Of a stretch of 64,000 bases of DNA, positions 43,505 through 52,089 are shown one piece after another. Position 1 is the first letter of the stretch. Every line of letters starts with the position of its first letter. The notes under the pieces were generated by a model. The model was given only the letters and a program-made list of their open reading frames with translations. It did no database searches and was not told where the DNA came from. The stretch is from [Leptolyngbya] sp. JSC-1 (GTDB lineage: Bacteria > Cyanobacteriota > Cyanobacteriia > Elainellales > Elainellaceae). The translations under genes and the position numbers were made by a program. The stretch lies in contig KL662191.1 in assembly GCA_000733415.1 (NCBI GenBank), forward strand, positions 3,780,980 to 3,844,979. Direction: 5' to 3'.

Positions 43505-44035
43505 TCAGGTGTCAACAGGCGGCTGTTCTTTCCAAAACTGTTCGGCAAAAGCAATGGCTGGGTGAATCGGCGCTTTCGGTTTCGTTCTCAGCACCATTCT
43601 CGTTTCATGTAAGAGGCGGTCAGCTTTCGTGGCATTGCAGGTCTGGCATGCGGTCACCACGTTGTCCCAGGTATGGCCGCCCCCTTTGGAGCGGGGAATC
43701 ACGTGATCGAGGGTCAGATGCTTGGTGCTGCCGCAGTACTGGCAGGTATGGTTGTCACGGCGAAAGACTTCTCGACGGCTCACGGGTGGCACTTTCCAGT
43801 GCCGCTCTGGATTGACACTGGTCAAACGAATGTGTTCGGGAATATGGAGGATAACGCTGGGAGAACGTACTTCCCATTGTTGGGTGCTGCTAAATAGAGA
43901 CTCAGCCTGACCCGTGACCAGCAGCACAATTGCTCGTTTGAGGTTAACCCGCGCTAAGGGCAGGTAGTTCTTGGAGAACACCACGACCTGGTTTTGAAGT
44001 ATGGATGGTTGCCCATTCTGCTGTTGAGCCTGCAT
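43505..44035 (-). CDS. HNH endonuclease family protein
   Basis: About 176 residues. ATG 44035 is chosen because GAGGAG lies 8 nt upstream; a GTG at 44044 is too close to it. The HNH core is FRRDNHTCQYCGSTKHLTLDHVIPRSKGGGHTWDNVVTACQTCNATKAD: two CxxC zinc knuckles, catalytic DH and the N. The N-terminal half (VVVFSKNYLPLARVNLKRAIVLLVTGQAE) is the cyanobacterial HNH family form. Possible role in DNA processing; no phage or intron context seen. Confidence 0.9.
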   Translation of the reverse strand: MQAQQQNGQPSILQNQVVVFSKNYLPLARVNLKRAIVLLVTGQAESLFSSTQQWEVRSPSVILHIPEHIRLTSVNPERHWKVPPVSRREVFRRDNHTCQYCGSTKHLTLDHVIPRSKGGGHTWDNVVTACQTCNATKADRLLHETRMVLRTKPKAPIHPAIAFAEQFWKEQPPVDT

Positions 44036-44049
44036 TGGTTTCACTCCTC

Positions 44050-44090
44050 AAAAAACAACCCCCACCTCTGACTGTCAGGAGCGGGGGTTG
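44050..44090 (-). terminator. Terminator hairpin between small ORF and HNH gene
   Basis: On the minus strand CAACCCCC and GGGGGTTG (44056-44063 / 44083-44090) form a stem extended by inner pairs, followed by TTTTTT (44055-44050). The HNH ribosome-binding site starts a few bases later, so it may end the small-ORF transcript or attenuate the HNH operon. Confidence 0.8.
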
Positions 44091-44152
44091 AGGAAATTGA
44101 TATAGGTTTCCTTATGTTGGTGTCAGGGTTGCCCTGCACCTCCCGCTCTTAG

Positions 44153-44314
44153 TCAATTGGTCTGGATTGAGCCATCCAGCAATGGCTGTAAAAATACCTG
44201 CATCGGCGGATCTACCGCCACTACACCGACCCCTTGCTCCAAACGCAGGTAGCACCGATGCTCTGCCCAGACCGTAATCAGGTCGGCAGTGCGTGGCGCT
44301 ACGTAAGGTGACAA
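44153..44314 (-). CDS. Small conserved-looking protein, 53 aa, upstream of HNH gene
   Basis: From TTG 44314: MSPYVAPRTADLITVWAEHR, then CYLRLEQGVGVVAVDPPMQV and a short tail ending DGSIQTN. The composition is strongly protein-like, with alternating hydrophobic positions (YLRLEQGVGVVAV, QVFLQPLL). A 72-aa frame in the same DNA (44112-44330) is Arg/Ser/Gly-rich and less plausible. Weak start and no good ribosome-binding site lower confidence. The following terminator separates it from the HNH gene. Confidence 0.5.
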   Translation of the reverse strand: MSPYVAPRTADLITVWAEHRCYLRLEQGVGVVAVDPPMQVFLQPLLDGSIQTN

Positions 44315-44370
44315 GAAGGATGGGTATCATGGAAGGTTGCAGTACTCGTATTACAAAACTCGCTGTTTAC

Positions 44371-44388
44371 ATACTACACTTGTAGTAT
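44371..44388. promoter_or_regulatory. Palindromic operator candidate ATACTAC-N4-GTAGTAT
   Basis: Perfect 7-bp arms with a 4-bp spacer, 57 bp upstream of the small ORF / HNH unit. Dyads of this form are typical binding sites of dimeric regulators. No regulator gene is adjacent. Confidence 0.55.
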
Positions 44389-44511
44389 TACAGTGTCCAC
44401 CCTTTGATTGGAATTGAGGATGTCCGGTTATGGATACATGGAGGCGAGGTGTGATTACGGGAACGGGAATAACCGATTACAGAATTTGATTGCAGAATTT
44501 GATTACAGAAT

Positions 44512-45744
44512 TTATGAATTGATAGCTACAGTCATCCCAGCCCGACGTAACCTTTCTGCCAGAACCTCGCCCAACCCGGTTGCTGGCGTAAGAATGCCGC
44601 CTCGCATCGGACCTCCCGGCAGCTGATCTGTTTGAAGTGCCAGACTCAAAGCCGATTCACAGACAAATTTAACCGTGGCTCGATTGCCAGGATCGCCCTG
44701 ATCCCGAATCAGCCCCCGCAGCTTGCGGCCATCAACGGCGGTGCCCACCAGTTCGCAGGAAAACCAGCCTTGATTCATTGTTTGCTCCGAAGGACCGTTA
44801 CCGGGTTGGGGCAGGATAGGTTGCAGTAGCGATCGCAATTGGGATTGTTGCAGAACTCCGGTAAACAGGGCAAGTCCAGCAGTCACACCTGTTGCCTTCA
44901 ACCAGGCCAATGGCTCATCAAACTTGAAATACTCCTGATAGGCAAAGTCGGGTCCGTAGGGTTGTTGCCATTCCTCGTATAGGGCAGAACTGCGGCGGAC
45001 AATGCGGGTGTTCACGAGACCCATAAAGAAGGGACCAACCCAGGTGTTGAGGTCGGCATCGAAGCTTGGCGTTTGGGGGTCACGGTTGCCTTCGGCTACT
45101 TGAGTATCAGGTGGGGATGGATTGAGCAGAAAGGGTTGATCCATCTGAGCTGCTGCGTCTGAATCGTAGAGGTTAAATGCAGATGCCAGGGTGCCACCAT
45201 TAAACCCACCAAACGCCTGAAAATAGGCATGCACCTGCTGACAAGGCACACCCCATTCTCGTTGTATGTGACGAACCACCAGATAAGTGCCGAGATCGGA
45301 TGGGACAGAATCAAAGCCACAACAGGGAATGATACGGGTGCCATTGGCGGCGGCTTCGCCATGGTGGCAATCGATCAGAGTTCTGACCCAGGGGGTTTCT
45401 CCCGTGATATCGACGTAATGAGTTCTAAAGCGAACGCAGGCATCGACAAGAGCAGTGCCGTAGAGGGCAAAGGGGCCGGCAGTGGTCAGCAACACTCGCG
45501 TCTGAGCAACGATTGCATCGATCGCCGGCTGATCTTGACTGTCGGCCACTAGCACATCTACTTTGACACCCATCCGATCGCGAACTGCCTCTAATTTCTG
45601 CCGGTTTCGTCCGGCGATTGCCCACCGCACCTGTTCTGGAGACGCATGGTTAGCAAAGTACTGCACGGTCTGTTGGCCCACGAAACCGCTAGCCCCGTAG
45701 AGGACAACATCATAGGGGCGCTCAGAAGTTAAACGTTCGGACAT
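44512..45744 (-). CDS. Saccharopine dehydrogenase-like NADP-binding protein (trans-acting enoyl reductase type)
   Basis: About 410 residues from ATG 45744 (MSERLTSERPYDVVLYGASG), with GAGGA 8 nt upstream. N-terminal Rossmann fold (VVLYGASGFVGQQTVQYF), then RWAIAGRNRQKLE, VLLTTAGPFALYGTALVDAC and HYVDITGETPW, diagnostic for the saccharopine dehydrogenase-like/enoyl reductase group related to mycobacterial Rv2953. It probably reduces a lipid or polyketide intermediate with NADPH; the substrate is unknown. Monocistronic; the divergent SDR gene starts 162 bp away. Confidence 0.88.
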   Translation of the reverse strand: MSERLTSERPYDVVLYGASGFVGQQTVQYFANHASPEQVRWAIAGRNRQKLEAVRDRMGVKVDVLVADSQDQPAIDAIVAQTRVLLTTAGPFALYGTALVDACVRFRTHYVDITGETPWVRTLIDCHHGEAAANGTRIIPCCGFDSVPSDLGTYLVVRHIQREWGVPCQQVHAYFQAFGGFNGGTLASAFNLYDSDAAAQMDQPFLLNPSPPDTQVAEGNRDPQTPSFDADLNTWVGPFFMGLVNTRIVRRSSALYEEWQQPYGPDFAYQEYFKFDEPLAWLKATGVTAGLALFTGVLQQSQLRSLLQPILPQPGNGPSEQTMNQGWFSCELVGTAVDGRKLRGLIRDQGDPGNRATVKFVCESALSLALQTDQLPGGPMRGGILTPATGLGEVLAERLRRAGMTVAINS

Positions 45745-45906
45745 TGCAGCATTCCTCACTGGGTTTCCACTGGCAACTTTAACGCTCCATCGCAGCTTAG
45801 CAGATTCCTCATTAGGAGCAATTCGTTCTTAATCCCTTCTCCTAATTTCAGCTAGGCTATGAGTGGGTTTTAGCAACGCTGCTCTGATACAGCCGTTGGA
45901 GTTTAT

Positions 45907-46572
45907 ATGGCAACTTATCTGATTACAGGTGCAAATCGAGGCATTGGGTACGAGTACTGCCGTCAACTGCAAGCACGAGGAGAAACGGTAATTGCGGTCT
46001 GCCGCACGGCTTCTGAAGAATTAAAACAGCTTGGGATACAGATCGAGGAAGGCATTGATATTACCTCAGATGCTTCAGTGGCGGGCTTGCAGAAACGCCT
46101 GGGAGATACTGCAATCAATGTCTTGATCAACAACGCTGGCATTCTCAAGCGCGTAACGCTGGAAAATTTGGATTTTGACAGCATTCGAGAACAGTTTGAG
46201 GTAAACGCACTGGGTGCTTTACGGGTCACGCATGCGCTCCTGCCCAATCTTAAACCTGGCTCCAAGCTTGTGTTGATGACCAGCCGCATGGGGTCGATTG
46301 GAGACAACACCTCTGGCAGTTCCTATGGCTACCGCATGTCCAAGGTGGCCTTGTCGATGGCAGGAAAATCGTTGGCGCACGACCTGCAACCGCGTGGGAT
46401 TGCAGTGGCGATTCTGCATCCTGGTTTAGTGCAAACCCGCATGACCAACTTTACAACAGGCGGCATTACACCAGAAGCATCGGTAAAGGGATTATTGGCT
46501 CGAATTGATGAATTGTCGCTAGAGAATACAGGTACGTTTTGGCACGCGAATGGTGAGGTGTTGCCGTGGTAA
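45907..46572 (+). CDS. Short-chain dehydrogenase/reductase (SDR)
   Basis: 221 residues. Classical SDR motifs: ITGANRGIGYEYCRQL (cofactor TGxxxGxG), NVLINNAGI, catalytic Ser in LMTSRMGSIGDNTSGSS, Tyr-x3-Lys in YGYRMSKVALSM, and HPGLVQTRMTNF. The sequence is closer to carbonyl-reductase-like bacterial SDRs of about 225 residues. The substrate is unknown. Divergent from the saccharopine-dehydrogenase-like gene, so the two oxidoreductases could share control. Confidence 0.92.
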   Translation: MATYLITGANRGIGYEYCRQLQARGETVIAVCRTASEELKQLGIQIEEGIDITSDASVAGLQKRLGDTAINVLINNAGILKRVTLENLDFDSIREQFEVNALGALRVTHALLPNLKPGSKLVLMTSRMGSIGDNTSGSSYGYRMSKVALSMAGKSLAHDLQPRGIAVAILHPGLVQTRMTNFTTGGITPEASVKGLLARIDELSLENTGTFWHANGEVLPW

Positions 46573-46808
46573 CTACAGCCTAATGATCAGGGCAGGACCT
46601 GACAGAACTGACCCACTAGGTTTGAAAAACTGTCTTAAATGTCAGTATTTCAGCGCTATTAAAGCAGCCGCATTATTTTTCATCTCGACTGTATATTGAG
46701 ATATTGCTTAATTTCCACAATCCTGTACTCTTTAAGTAGTTCCTACAGCTTCCTTGGATTCCCTGTAATCCATATTGGATTATTGTATTCAACTTTCAGG
46801 AGGTGCTC

Positions 46809-47483
46809 TTGGATAGTGTGACTTCTATCTTCTCTAACCTCGATTGGGAAATTCTGCTCGATTTGCTGCTCGGAATCAGCTTAAGCGCGGCTTCTGGCTT
46901 CCGGGTCTTTATCCCGCTTCTAGTGATGAGCGTCGCGGCTGTCATTGGCCATATTGATTTGCCTCCAGATTTTGACTGGATTGAGACCAATCAAGCCTTG
47001 CTTGTATTTGCGATCGCCAGCGCAGCAGAGATTGCGGGCTACTATATTCCCTTTGTTGACCACTTTTTGGATATTATCCTAACGCCAGCCGCAATCGTAG
47101 CGGGCACCTTGATCACAGCTTCGATTCTCCCTGACACAAACCCCTTGTTGCAATGGACAATCGCGGTGATTGCAGGCGGAGGAACCGCAGGATTGACCAA
47201 AGGCATGACAAATATTGTTCGTGCTATTTCTCTAGCTATTTCAGCGGGACTGACCAATCCCGTTGTCGCAACGATCGAGTTAGTGCTTGCGATTACAATT
47301 GCTGTATTGGCCATTACAGTACCTTTGCTGGCAGGTATCTTGGTGATTGTTGGATTGCTACTAGCGGCACGGAGAATTCGCAAGTTTCTGGTCCAAAACC
47401 CATCTTTGGCTAATGCTCCCGTAACTGATACTCCCGTAACTGATACTCCCGTAGGTCATGCTCCCGATGAAGTCCCCCAATAG
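46809..47483 (+). CDS. DUF4126 membrane protein
   Basis: About 224 residues. TTG 46809 is preferred because AGGAGG (46798-46803) lies 5 nt upstream; the GTG at 46803 would overlap that site. Hydrophobic protein with five or so spans; LGISLSAASGFRVFIPLLVMSVAA and DHFLDIILTPAAIVAGTLI and GGGTAGLTKGMTNIVRA match DUF4126. The C-terminus ends in a tandem PVTDTPVTDTPVG tail (15-bp DNA repeat). Function unknown. Confidence 0.85.
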   Translation: MDSVTSIFSNLDWEILLDLLLGISLSAASGFRVFIPLLVMSVAAVIGHIDLPPDFDWIETNQALLVFAIASAAEIAGYYIPFVDHFLDIILTPAAIVAGTLITASILPDTNPLLQWTIAVIAGGGTAGLTKGMTNIVRAISLAISAGLTNPVVATIELVLAITIAVLAITVPLLAGILVIVGLLLAARRIRKFLVQNPSLANAPVTDTPVTDTPVGHAPDEVPQ

Positions 47484-47531
47484 GAAAGACTATTGGTTTG
47501 GAGCATAAATTCGGCTGTGGCCTGATGGCAA

Positions 47532-48179
47532 CTAGGTTCCGGCGATGTTCAATGAATGGGCGTAGATGGCAAGCTGTGCCCGGTTGCGCAAATTGAGGCG
47601 ATTGAGTAGGTGAGTGACGTGAGTTTTGACGGTTCCTTCTGAAATGTAGAGCTGCTGGGCAATATCGCGATTGGTTAAGCCTGCACCAATTAGATGCAGC
47701 ACTTCCTCTTCTCTGGGAGTGAGCGGAATCGGGGGTGGTTTGGGGGCTGGAGCCACATTGGTGGACGGTAAGCCAGCTATGAGTTTTTCCATCAGTCCGG
47801 GAGCGAGTTGGGTATAGCCTAGCTGCACAAACCGAATCGCCTGCGCTAGCTCCTCCGACGGCATATCTTTGAGTAAATATCCCTTCGCACCGGCCCGCAT
47901 GGCGTCTGTAATGTACTGATCATCATCAAACGTACTCAGCACAAGCACTTTCACCTGCGGATAGTTTTGCGTAATCGCGCGAGTTGCCTCTCGCCCATCC
48001 ATCACTGGCATCCGCACATCCATCAGCACCACATCAGGCAGCAGCTTTGCCACTTGTTCAAGGGCAACCTCACCGTTATTGGCAATGCCCACTACTTCTA
48101 AATCCGGTTCCAGGGAGAGCATCGCTTTTAAGCCCTGGCAAATCAGGTTTTGGTCATCGACGAGTAGCAGGCGAATCAT
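47532..48179 (-). CDS. NarL/FixJ-family response regulator
   Basis: 215 residues from ATG 48179 (MIRLLLVDDQNLICQG); the open frame upstream only translates the tandem repeat. Receiver phosphoacceptor Asp in VVLMDVRMPVMDG, Thr/Ser in VLVLSTFDDDQY, Lys in GYLLKDMPSEEL; C-terminal LuxR-type HTH (LTPREEEVLHLIGAGLTNRDIAQQLYISEGTVKTHV). It is the partner of the kinase directly upstream at 48308. Target genes unknown. Confidence 0.94.
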   Translation of the reverse strand: MIRLLLVDDQNLICQGLKAMLSLEPDLEVVGIANNGEVALEQVAKLLPDVVLMDVRMPVMDGREATRAITQNYPQVKVLVLSTFDDDQYITDAMRAGAKGYLLKDMPSEELAQAIRFVQLGYTQLAPGLMEKLIAGLPSTNVAPAPKPPPIPLTPREEEVLHLIGAGLTNRDIAQQLYISEGTVKTHVTHLLNRLNLRNRAQLAIYAHSLNIAGT

Positions 48180-48183
48180 GATT

Positions 48184-48253
48184 GGGTGAGGGGTGGGGGG
48201 TAGGGGGTGAGGGGTGAGGGGTGGGGGGTGAGGGGTGAGGGGTGGGGGGTGGG
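48184..48253. repeat. Tandem repeat GGGTGAG/GGGTGGG (STRR type)
   Basis: About ten G-rich heptamers in phase, between the kinase stop and the response-regulator start. On the coding (minus) strand it is C-rich, like the array at 37305-37352. Confidence 0.85.
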
Positions 48254-48307
48254 GGCGTTCGGCGAAACTCACGAGGCATGGATGAGTAATAGTCACTTTT
48301 TACTTGA

Positions 48308-49504
48308 CTAGACTCCTTCGAGCGGTAACTCAACGGTGATGCGACAGCCGGAGCCGGGTTCGGTGTCGATTCGCAATGTGCCGTTCAGCATGGCAACTCG
48401 TTCGTGCATTCCGTGCAGTCCAAATCCACTTCGATGGGTTTGGAACCGAAATCCGCGACCGTTGTCGGCAATAATCAGACGCACCTTGTCTGCAGTTTGC
48501 TGGAGCCGCACTTGGACTGCTGTCGCCTCGGCATGCTTACAAATGTTGGTTAACGATTCTTGGATGACTCGGTAGATGGTTTTTGAGACTTGGGCGGGTA
48601 GGATGGCTGGTAAATCAATTTCAGTGTTTACGGTAACTCCAGTGCTCTGACAAAACTCTTGAATCAGCGCTGCAATGGCTTGCTCTAGCGGTTCTTCCCG
48701 GTCGGCATCAGCTCGCAAGGTGTGGACCGACTGCCGGACTTCTTTCATAGCAACGGTACCCAAGCGCTGGGCTTGTTCCAAAAAGGGTTTGGCCTCGGAT
48801 GGGTTGCGCTGCCATAGCTTGACTGCGGTTTGGAGCTGCACATTCAGCGTGGTTAACGCATGACCAAGCGAGTCGTGAATTTCGCGGGCGATGCGGTTGC
48901 GCTCCTGTACAGCGGCTAGATCCTCAACTTGAATCGCGTACTGCCGGAGCTGCTCATGGGCCAACGCTAATTGCTCTTGCGTTCGCCGTTCCGTTAACAG
49001 CACATTCACCAATTGGCCGACGAAGAATAGACCCAAGCCAAACATTAAAACTTCCGCAACCTGGTGCATCCAAATTCGCTGTTGCTCAACGTTCGGCAGC
49101 ATCAAGGGCGTCAGAGTATTAATGTATTGCACCTGATGCACCAGAAACAACATCAGCGATAGACCGGCTACAATCCAGCGTCCAGGCGGGTCGAACAGGA
49201 AGCAGCTCCGGATCATTACAATCAGGTACAGCGTTGGCAGGATATGCAGATAGCCCAGGGTGGTGCCATAGAAGATCAGGCCGATTTCGATTGCGGTGTA
49301 GAGGTAGCGAATCGGCGTCTTGCCGCTGGGCAGTAACCACCCCATGACACCCAGCGATACCAAGATCAAAATATGCTGTATGGGTAAGCTTTGCCGCTGC
49401 CATGCTTCGATTGCCGCCATTGCCCCACAGCTTGCGAGCATCAGCCATTCGGTGTAGAGCAGGAACCGAAACGGTTGGGGTTGGGTTTTGAAGAGAGCAA
49501 TCAT
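48308..49504 (-). CDS. NarX/DesK-type membrane sensor histidine kinase
   Basis: About 398 residues from ATG 49504 (MIALFKTQPQ); an ATG at 49558 would add 18 atypical residues. Five to six membrane spans in the first 160 residues (e.g. HILILVSLGVMGWLLP) form the sensor. The kinase core is HisKA_3 with H-box ERNRIAREIHDSLGHALTTL and a HATPase with VIQESLTNICKHAEA and FGLHGMHERVAMLNG. Operonic with the NarL-type regulator, separated by the tandem repeat. The stimulus is unknown; DesK-like sensors often read membrane state. Confidence 0.93.
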   Translation of the reverse strand: MIALFKTQPQPFRFLLYTEWLMLASCGAMAAIEAWQRQSLPIQHILILVSLGVMGWLLPSGKTPIRYLYTAIEIGLIFYGTTLGYLHILPTLYLIVMIRSCFLFDPPGRWIVAGLSLMLFLVHQVQYINTLTPLMLPNVEQQRIWMHQVAEVLMFGLGLFFVGQLVNVLLTERRTQEQLALAHEQLRQYAIQVEDLAAVQERNRIAREIHDSLGHALTTLNVQLQTAVKLWQRNPSEAKPFLEQAQRLGTVAMKEVRQSVHTLRADADREEPLEQAIAALIQEFCQSTGVTVNTEIDLPAILPAQVSKTIYRVIQESLTNICKHAEATAVQVRLQQTADKVRLIIADNGRGFRFQTHRSGFGLHGMHERVAMLNGTLRIDTEPGSGCRITVELPLEGV

Positions 49505-49821
49505 AGGAGTGAACCGCAGAAGGTGATTCTCTAATAGATACTGCGAATTGGGCAGCAATTCCAGAGTTTGGTCGAATTTTCTAACTTTCGTTGATGCTCA
49601 CCCGCCGGGGGTATGACGAAGGATAGAGCCAAATGGCTGAGATTGGCAGTGAATTGGCAGGCTGAAAATGTCTATTTCGTTGAGTTGGTCTCAAGACCTT
49701 CTTCAGATGGTTTCAACAGAGGGATTGCCTACGATACAGGTATAGCGAACGCCAGAAAAACCGAAACCAAGCAACGAGCTGATTCGCTAGATGCCCCCAT
49801 TAACTAAGGAACGTCACGACA
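49505..49821. other. Intergenic region between kinase and RTX gene
   Basis: About 317 bp. A 65-codon frame (49613-49807) lies here but lacks a ribosome-binding site and family resemblance, so I do not call it. It must contain the divergent promoters. A typical ribosome-binding site AAGGAACG precedes the RTX ATG. Confidence 0.5.
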
Positions 49822-50709
49822 ATGGCTAAGATACGCGGTACAAACGGCAACGATACGCTGCAAGGCGGTGCAGAAAACGACTCAATTGTGGGTCTAGGTG
49901 GCAACGATTTTCTCTCAGGCGGAGCCGGTAACGACACAATTCGAGGGGATAGCGGCGACGATACGCTGATTGGCGAAGCAGGTGATGACACGCTGATTGG
50001 CGGTGATGGTAGCGACCTATTGAGCGGACGTGAAGGCAACGACCGCATGACAGGTGGACGAGGCGATGATCGCTATGTAGTAGATGCGATTGGTGATGTA
50101 GTTCAGGAAGCGACAGGAGAAGGTGTAGATACTGTTATTTCTTTTATTGAGAACTACGCTTTAACCGCAAATGTAGAAAACCTCATATTAGTTGGAAACA
50201 GTCTCAGAGGATTTGGTAATAGTCTCAACAATGAAATAAGAGGAAATAATAACAATAACACCTTGTTTGGCGGTGCTGGAAACGATGTTTTGATTGGGTT
50301 TGATGGCGATGATTTCCTCAGCGGTGATGCTGGAAACGACATATTAACCGGTGGTGCAGGTAAAGATACATTTCGCTATCGATTGGATGTGATTTCTACG
50401 AGCAATGGCAGCGATGTTGATTTGATTACCGACTTTCTTAGCGGTACAGACAAAATTGTGCTTGGTGGCATCGCTCCTGCAAGTTTCTCGGAAGCACAGG
50501 TGACAATTGTGGCCGATGACGCAGCAGCAGCAACGAGCGAAGCTCAACTCATCTATAGCAAAGCGAGCGGCAGTGTGTTCTTCAACGAAAACCGAGGAGC
50601 CGCAGGTTTTGGCACTGGTGGTGAATTCGTTAAGGTTCAAGGTTCGGTGTTAACTAGCAATGATTTTTCGATTCTGCCGGAAGGAGCTGTAGCTTCTCCA
50701 GCTCGATAA
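49822..50709 (+). CDS. RTX calcium-binding repeat protein, 295 aa (C-terminus class 2)
   Basis: The N-terminal 80 residues are GGxGxD nonapeptides (GGNDFLSGGAGNDTIRGDSG). One VENLILVG module follows, then a second nonapeptide block (about 150-180) and a distinct C-terminal domain: SGTDKIVLGGI..., AQLIYSKASGSVFFNENRGAAGFG and GGEFVKVQGS. That end is homologous to the 504-aa RTX protein at 53797, not to its nearer paralogs. Likely a type I-secreted protein. The DUF3455 gene follows 34 bp later. Confidence 0.92.
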   Translation: MAKIRGTNGNDTLQGGAENDSIVGLGGNDFLSGGAGNDTIRGDSGDDTLIGEAGDDTLIGGDGSDLLSGREGNDRMTGGRGDDRYVVDAIGDVVQEATGEGVDTVISFIENYALTANVENLILVGNSLRGFGNSLNNEIRGNNNNNTLFGGAGNDVLIGFDGDDFLSGDAGNDILTGGAGKDTFRYRLDVISTSNGSDVDLITDFLSGTDKIVLGGIAPASFSEAQVTIVADDAAAATSEAQLIYSKASGSVFFNENRGAAGFGTGGEFVKVQGSVLTSNDFSILPEGAVASPAR

Positions 50710-50767
50710 TTTGTATTGCTTGAGATTTGACCGTTAGATTCATTTGAAAATTAGGAGAAAATTGATC

Positions 50768-51310
50768 ATGAAGTACACAGCATTATTCACACTGGGTCTA
50801 TCGACTGTGCTTAGCGGCTATGCAATTGCTCAAGCGGTTTCACCTTCGGCCTCCTCCTTGGCTCTATTGCCAAGCGAAATTCAGGCTCCAGCAGACCAGC
50901 AGCTTTTACTAACCGTTAGAGCTGAGGGCGACCAGATTTACACCTGCCAAGCCAAAGCAGATGCGCCCAATCAGTTTGAGTGGACCTTGAAAGCCCCGGA
51001 GGCATTACTTTATGACGAGCGTGGTCAAGAAGTCGGTCTTCACTATGGCGGTCCAAGCTGGGAGATGAAGGACGGCAGCAAAATCGTTGGTCAACTTCAA
51101 AGTAAAGTCGATGCGCCTGAAGCGAGTGCCATTCCCTGGCTGTTGCTGCAAGTCAAATCCCATGAAGGCGATGGAGTTTTGAGTCAAGTTAATTGGATTC
51201 AGCGCGTCAATACAGTCGGTGGTAAAGCGCCGCAAACAGGCTGCAATTCAACACATCAAAATCAAGAAATTCGCGTCAATTATGCGGCAGACTACTACTT
51301 TTTTGGATAA
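50768..51310 (+). CDS. DUF3455 exported protein
   Basis: About 180 residues from ATG 50768; AGGAGA lies upstream and the earlier TTG is unlikely. Signal peptide YTALFTLGLSTVLSGYAIAQA. The domain shows AEGDQIYTCQA, FEWTLKAPEALLYDERGQEVGLHYGGPSWE, GSKIVGQL, IPWLLLQVKSHEGDGVLSQVNWIQRVNTVGGKAP and TGC: the DUF3455 pattern, with two conserved cysteines. These are secreted proteins of unknown role in bacteria and fungi. Close behind the 295-aa RTX gene, possibly cotranscribed. Confidence 0.85.
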   Translation: MKYTALFTLGLSTVLSGYAIAQAVSPSASSLALLPSEIQAPADQQLLLTVRAEGDQIYTCQAKADAPNQFEWTLKAPEALLYDERGQEVGLHYGGPSWEMKDGSKIVGQLQSKVDAPEASAIPWLLLQVKSHEGDGVLSQVNWIQRVNTVGGKAPQTGCNSTHQNQEIRVNYAADYYFFG

Positions 51311-51678
51311 GAATAGTAGAGATTAATCAAAAGATGATTTTGCCTCTTGTCCATTTGTGAATTCTAAGTTTCTTTAGCCTCCAAAAGCAATTATGAATAT
51401 CTAATTGGTAACAGAAGCATCTTTTCATTCCGTAGGCTATTTAGGCAGTAAACTTTACATTCTAGGATGGCAGAATCGTCTGCATAAATGTCTACCAAAA
51501 TTCCACCATCTGCTGCTTAGCAGCTTCTTCTATTACCGCAAAGGCTTCTTGGCTGCATCAATTTGGCTTGAGGAGAAAACAAATTGAGAAGCGGCTTCTG
51601 AAACTAGCTCTGCTGTTGCGGATGGGTTTAGCCTGAAGCTCTTCGCAGCAAATCAAAAATTAAATTCTCCTTGTATAT

Positions 51679-51720
51679 ACTCTGTTCTTGTTAGGAAATG
51701 CTGCAAGAACAGAGTTTTTG
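51679..51720 (+). terminator. Rho-independent terminator after DUF3455 gene
   Basis: 12-bp perfect stem (ACTCTGTTCTTG / CAAGAACAGAGT) followed by TTTTTG. It lies 370 bp after the DUF3455 stop; very similar in sequence to the terminator at 53503. Confidence 0.85.
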
Positions 51721-51956
51721 TTTGTGCTAATTACTGGGTTTTATCTAATAAAAACTTTTGAAATTTGTTCATTTATATACTGACTTATTCTGACCTTTTC
51801 GCACCGACAGTAAAAACGAATTATTTTAGAGTAAATACAGAGCTAAGAAAAGGCTTGATTCGCAAAACGAATACTCAAGTTTACAGCTTGGTTCTCAGCA
51901 AAAATACAAAATTTGCTGGCTGTTATGAACTCACTTATCTAGTTCAATCCCCCACT

Positions 51957-52063
51957 TACAGCGTTTTTCACTCATGTGAGGTATGGGGGGTGTGGGGGTT
52001 TCGCCCCTACGCAGGGGCACTGCACCCCGTTTTTCGTACTTCACTAGCCTGAAAAAGGCTGTA
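51957..52063 (-). mobile_element. MITE, copy 3 (reversed)
   Basis: 107 bp, opposite orientation to copies 1 and 2: starts TACAGCGTTTTTCAC, ends GAAAAAGGCTGTA. It ends 27 bp upstream of the RTX ATG at 52090, so it forms most of that gene's immediate leader or promoter region. Confidence 0.85.
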
Positions 52064-52089
52064 TCTACTCCAAAAAGGACAAACAAATC

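Larger units (their letters stand above)
51311..52089. other. Intergenic region with terminator and MITE
   Basis: 780 bp. It holds a terminator at 51679-51720 and MITE copy 3 at 51957-52063. A 60-codon frame at 51405 has no family or ribosome-binding site and is rejected. AT-rich; promoter of the next RTX gene presumably lies between terminator and MITE or within the MITE. Confidence 0.6.

Noticed and set aside
44112..44330. 72-codon minus-strand frame upstream of the HNH gene
   Set aside because: Arg/Gly/Ser-rich without structure; the alternative 53-aa frame in the same DNA is much more protein-like.
51405..51587. 60-codon frame after the DUF3455 gene
   Set aside because: No family, no ribosome-binding site, and it lies between the stop and the terminator.
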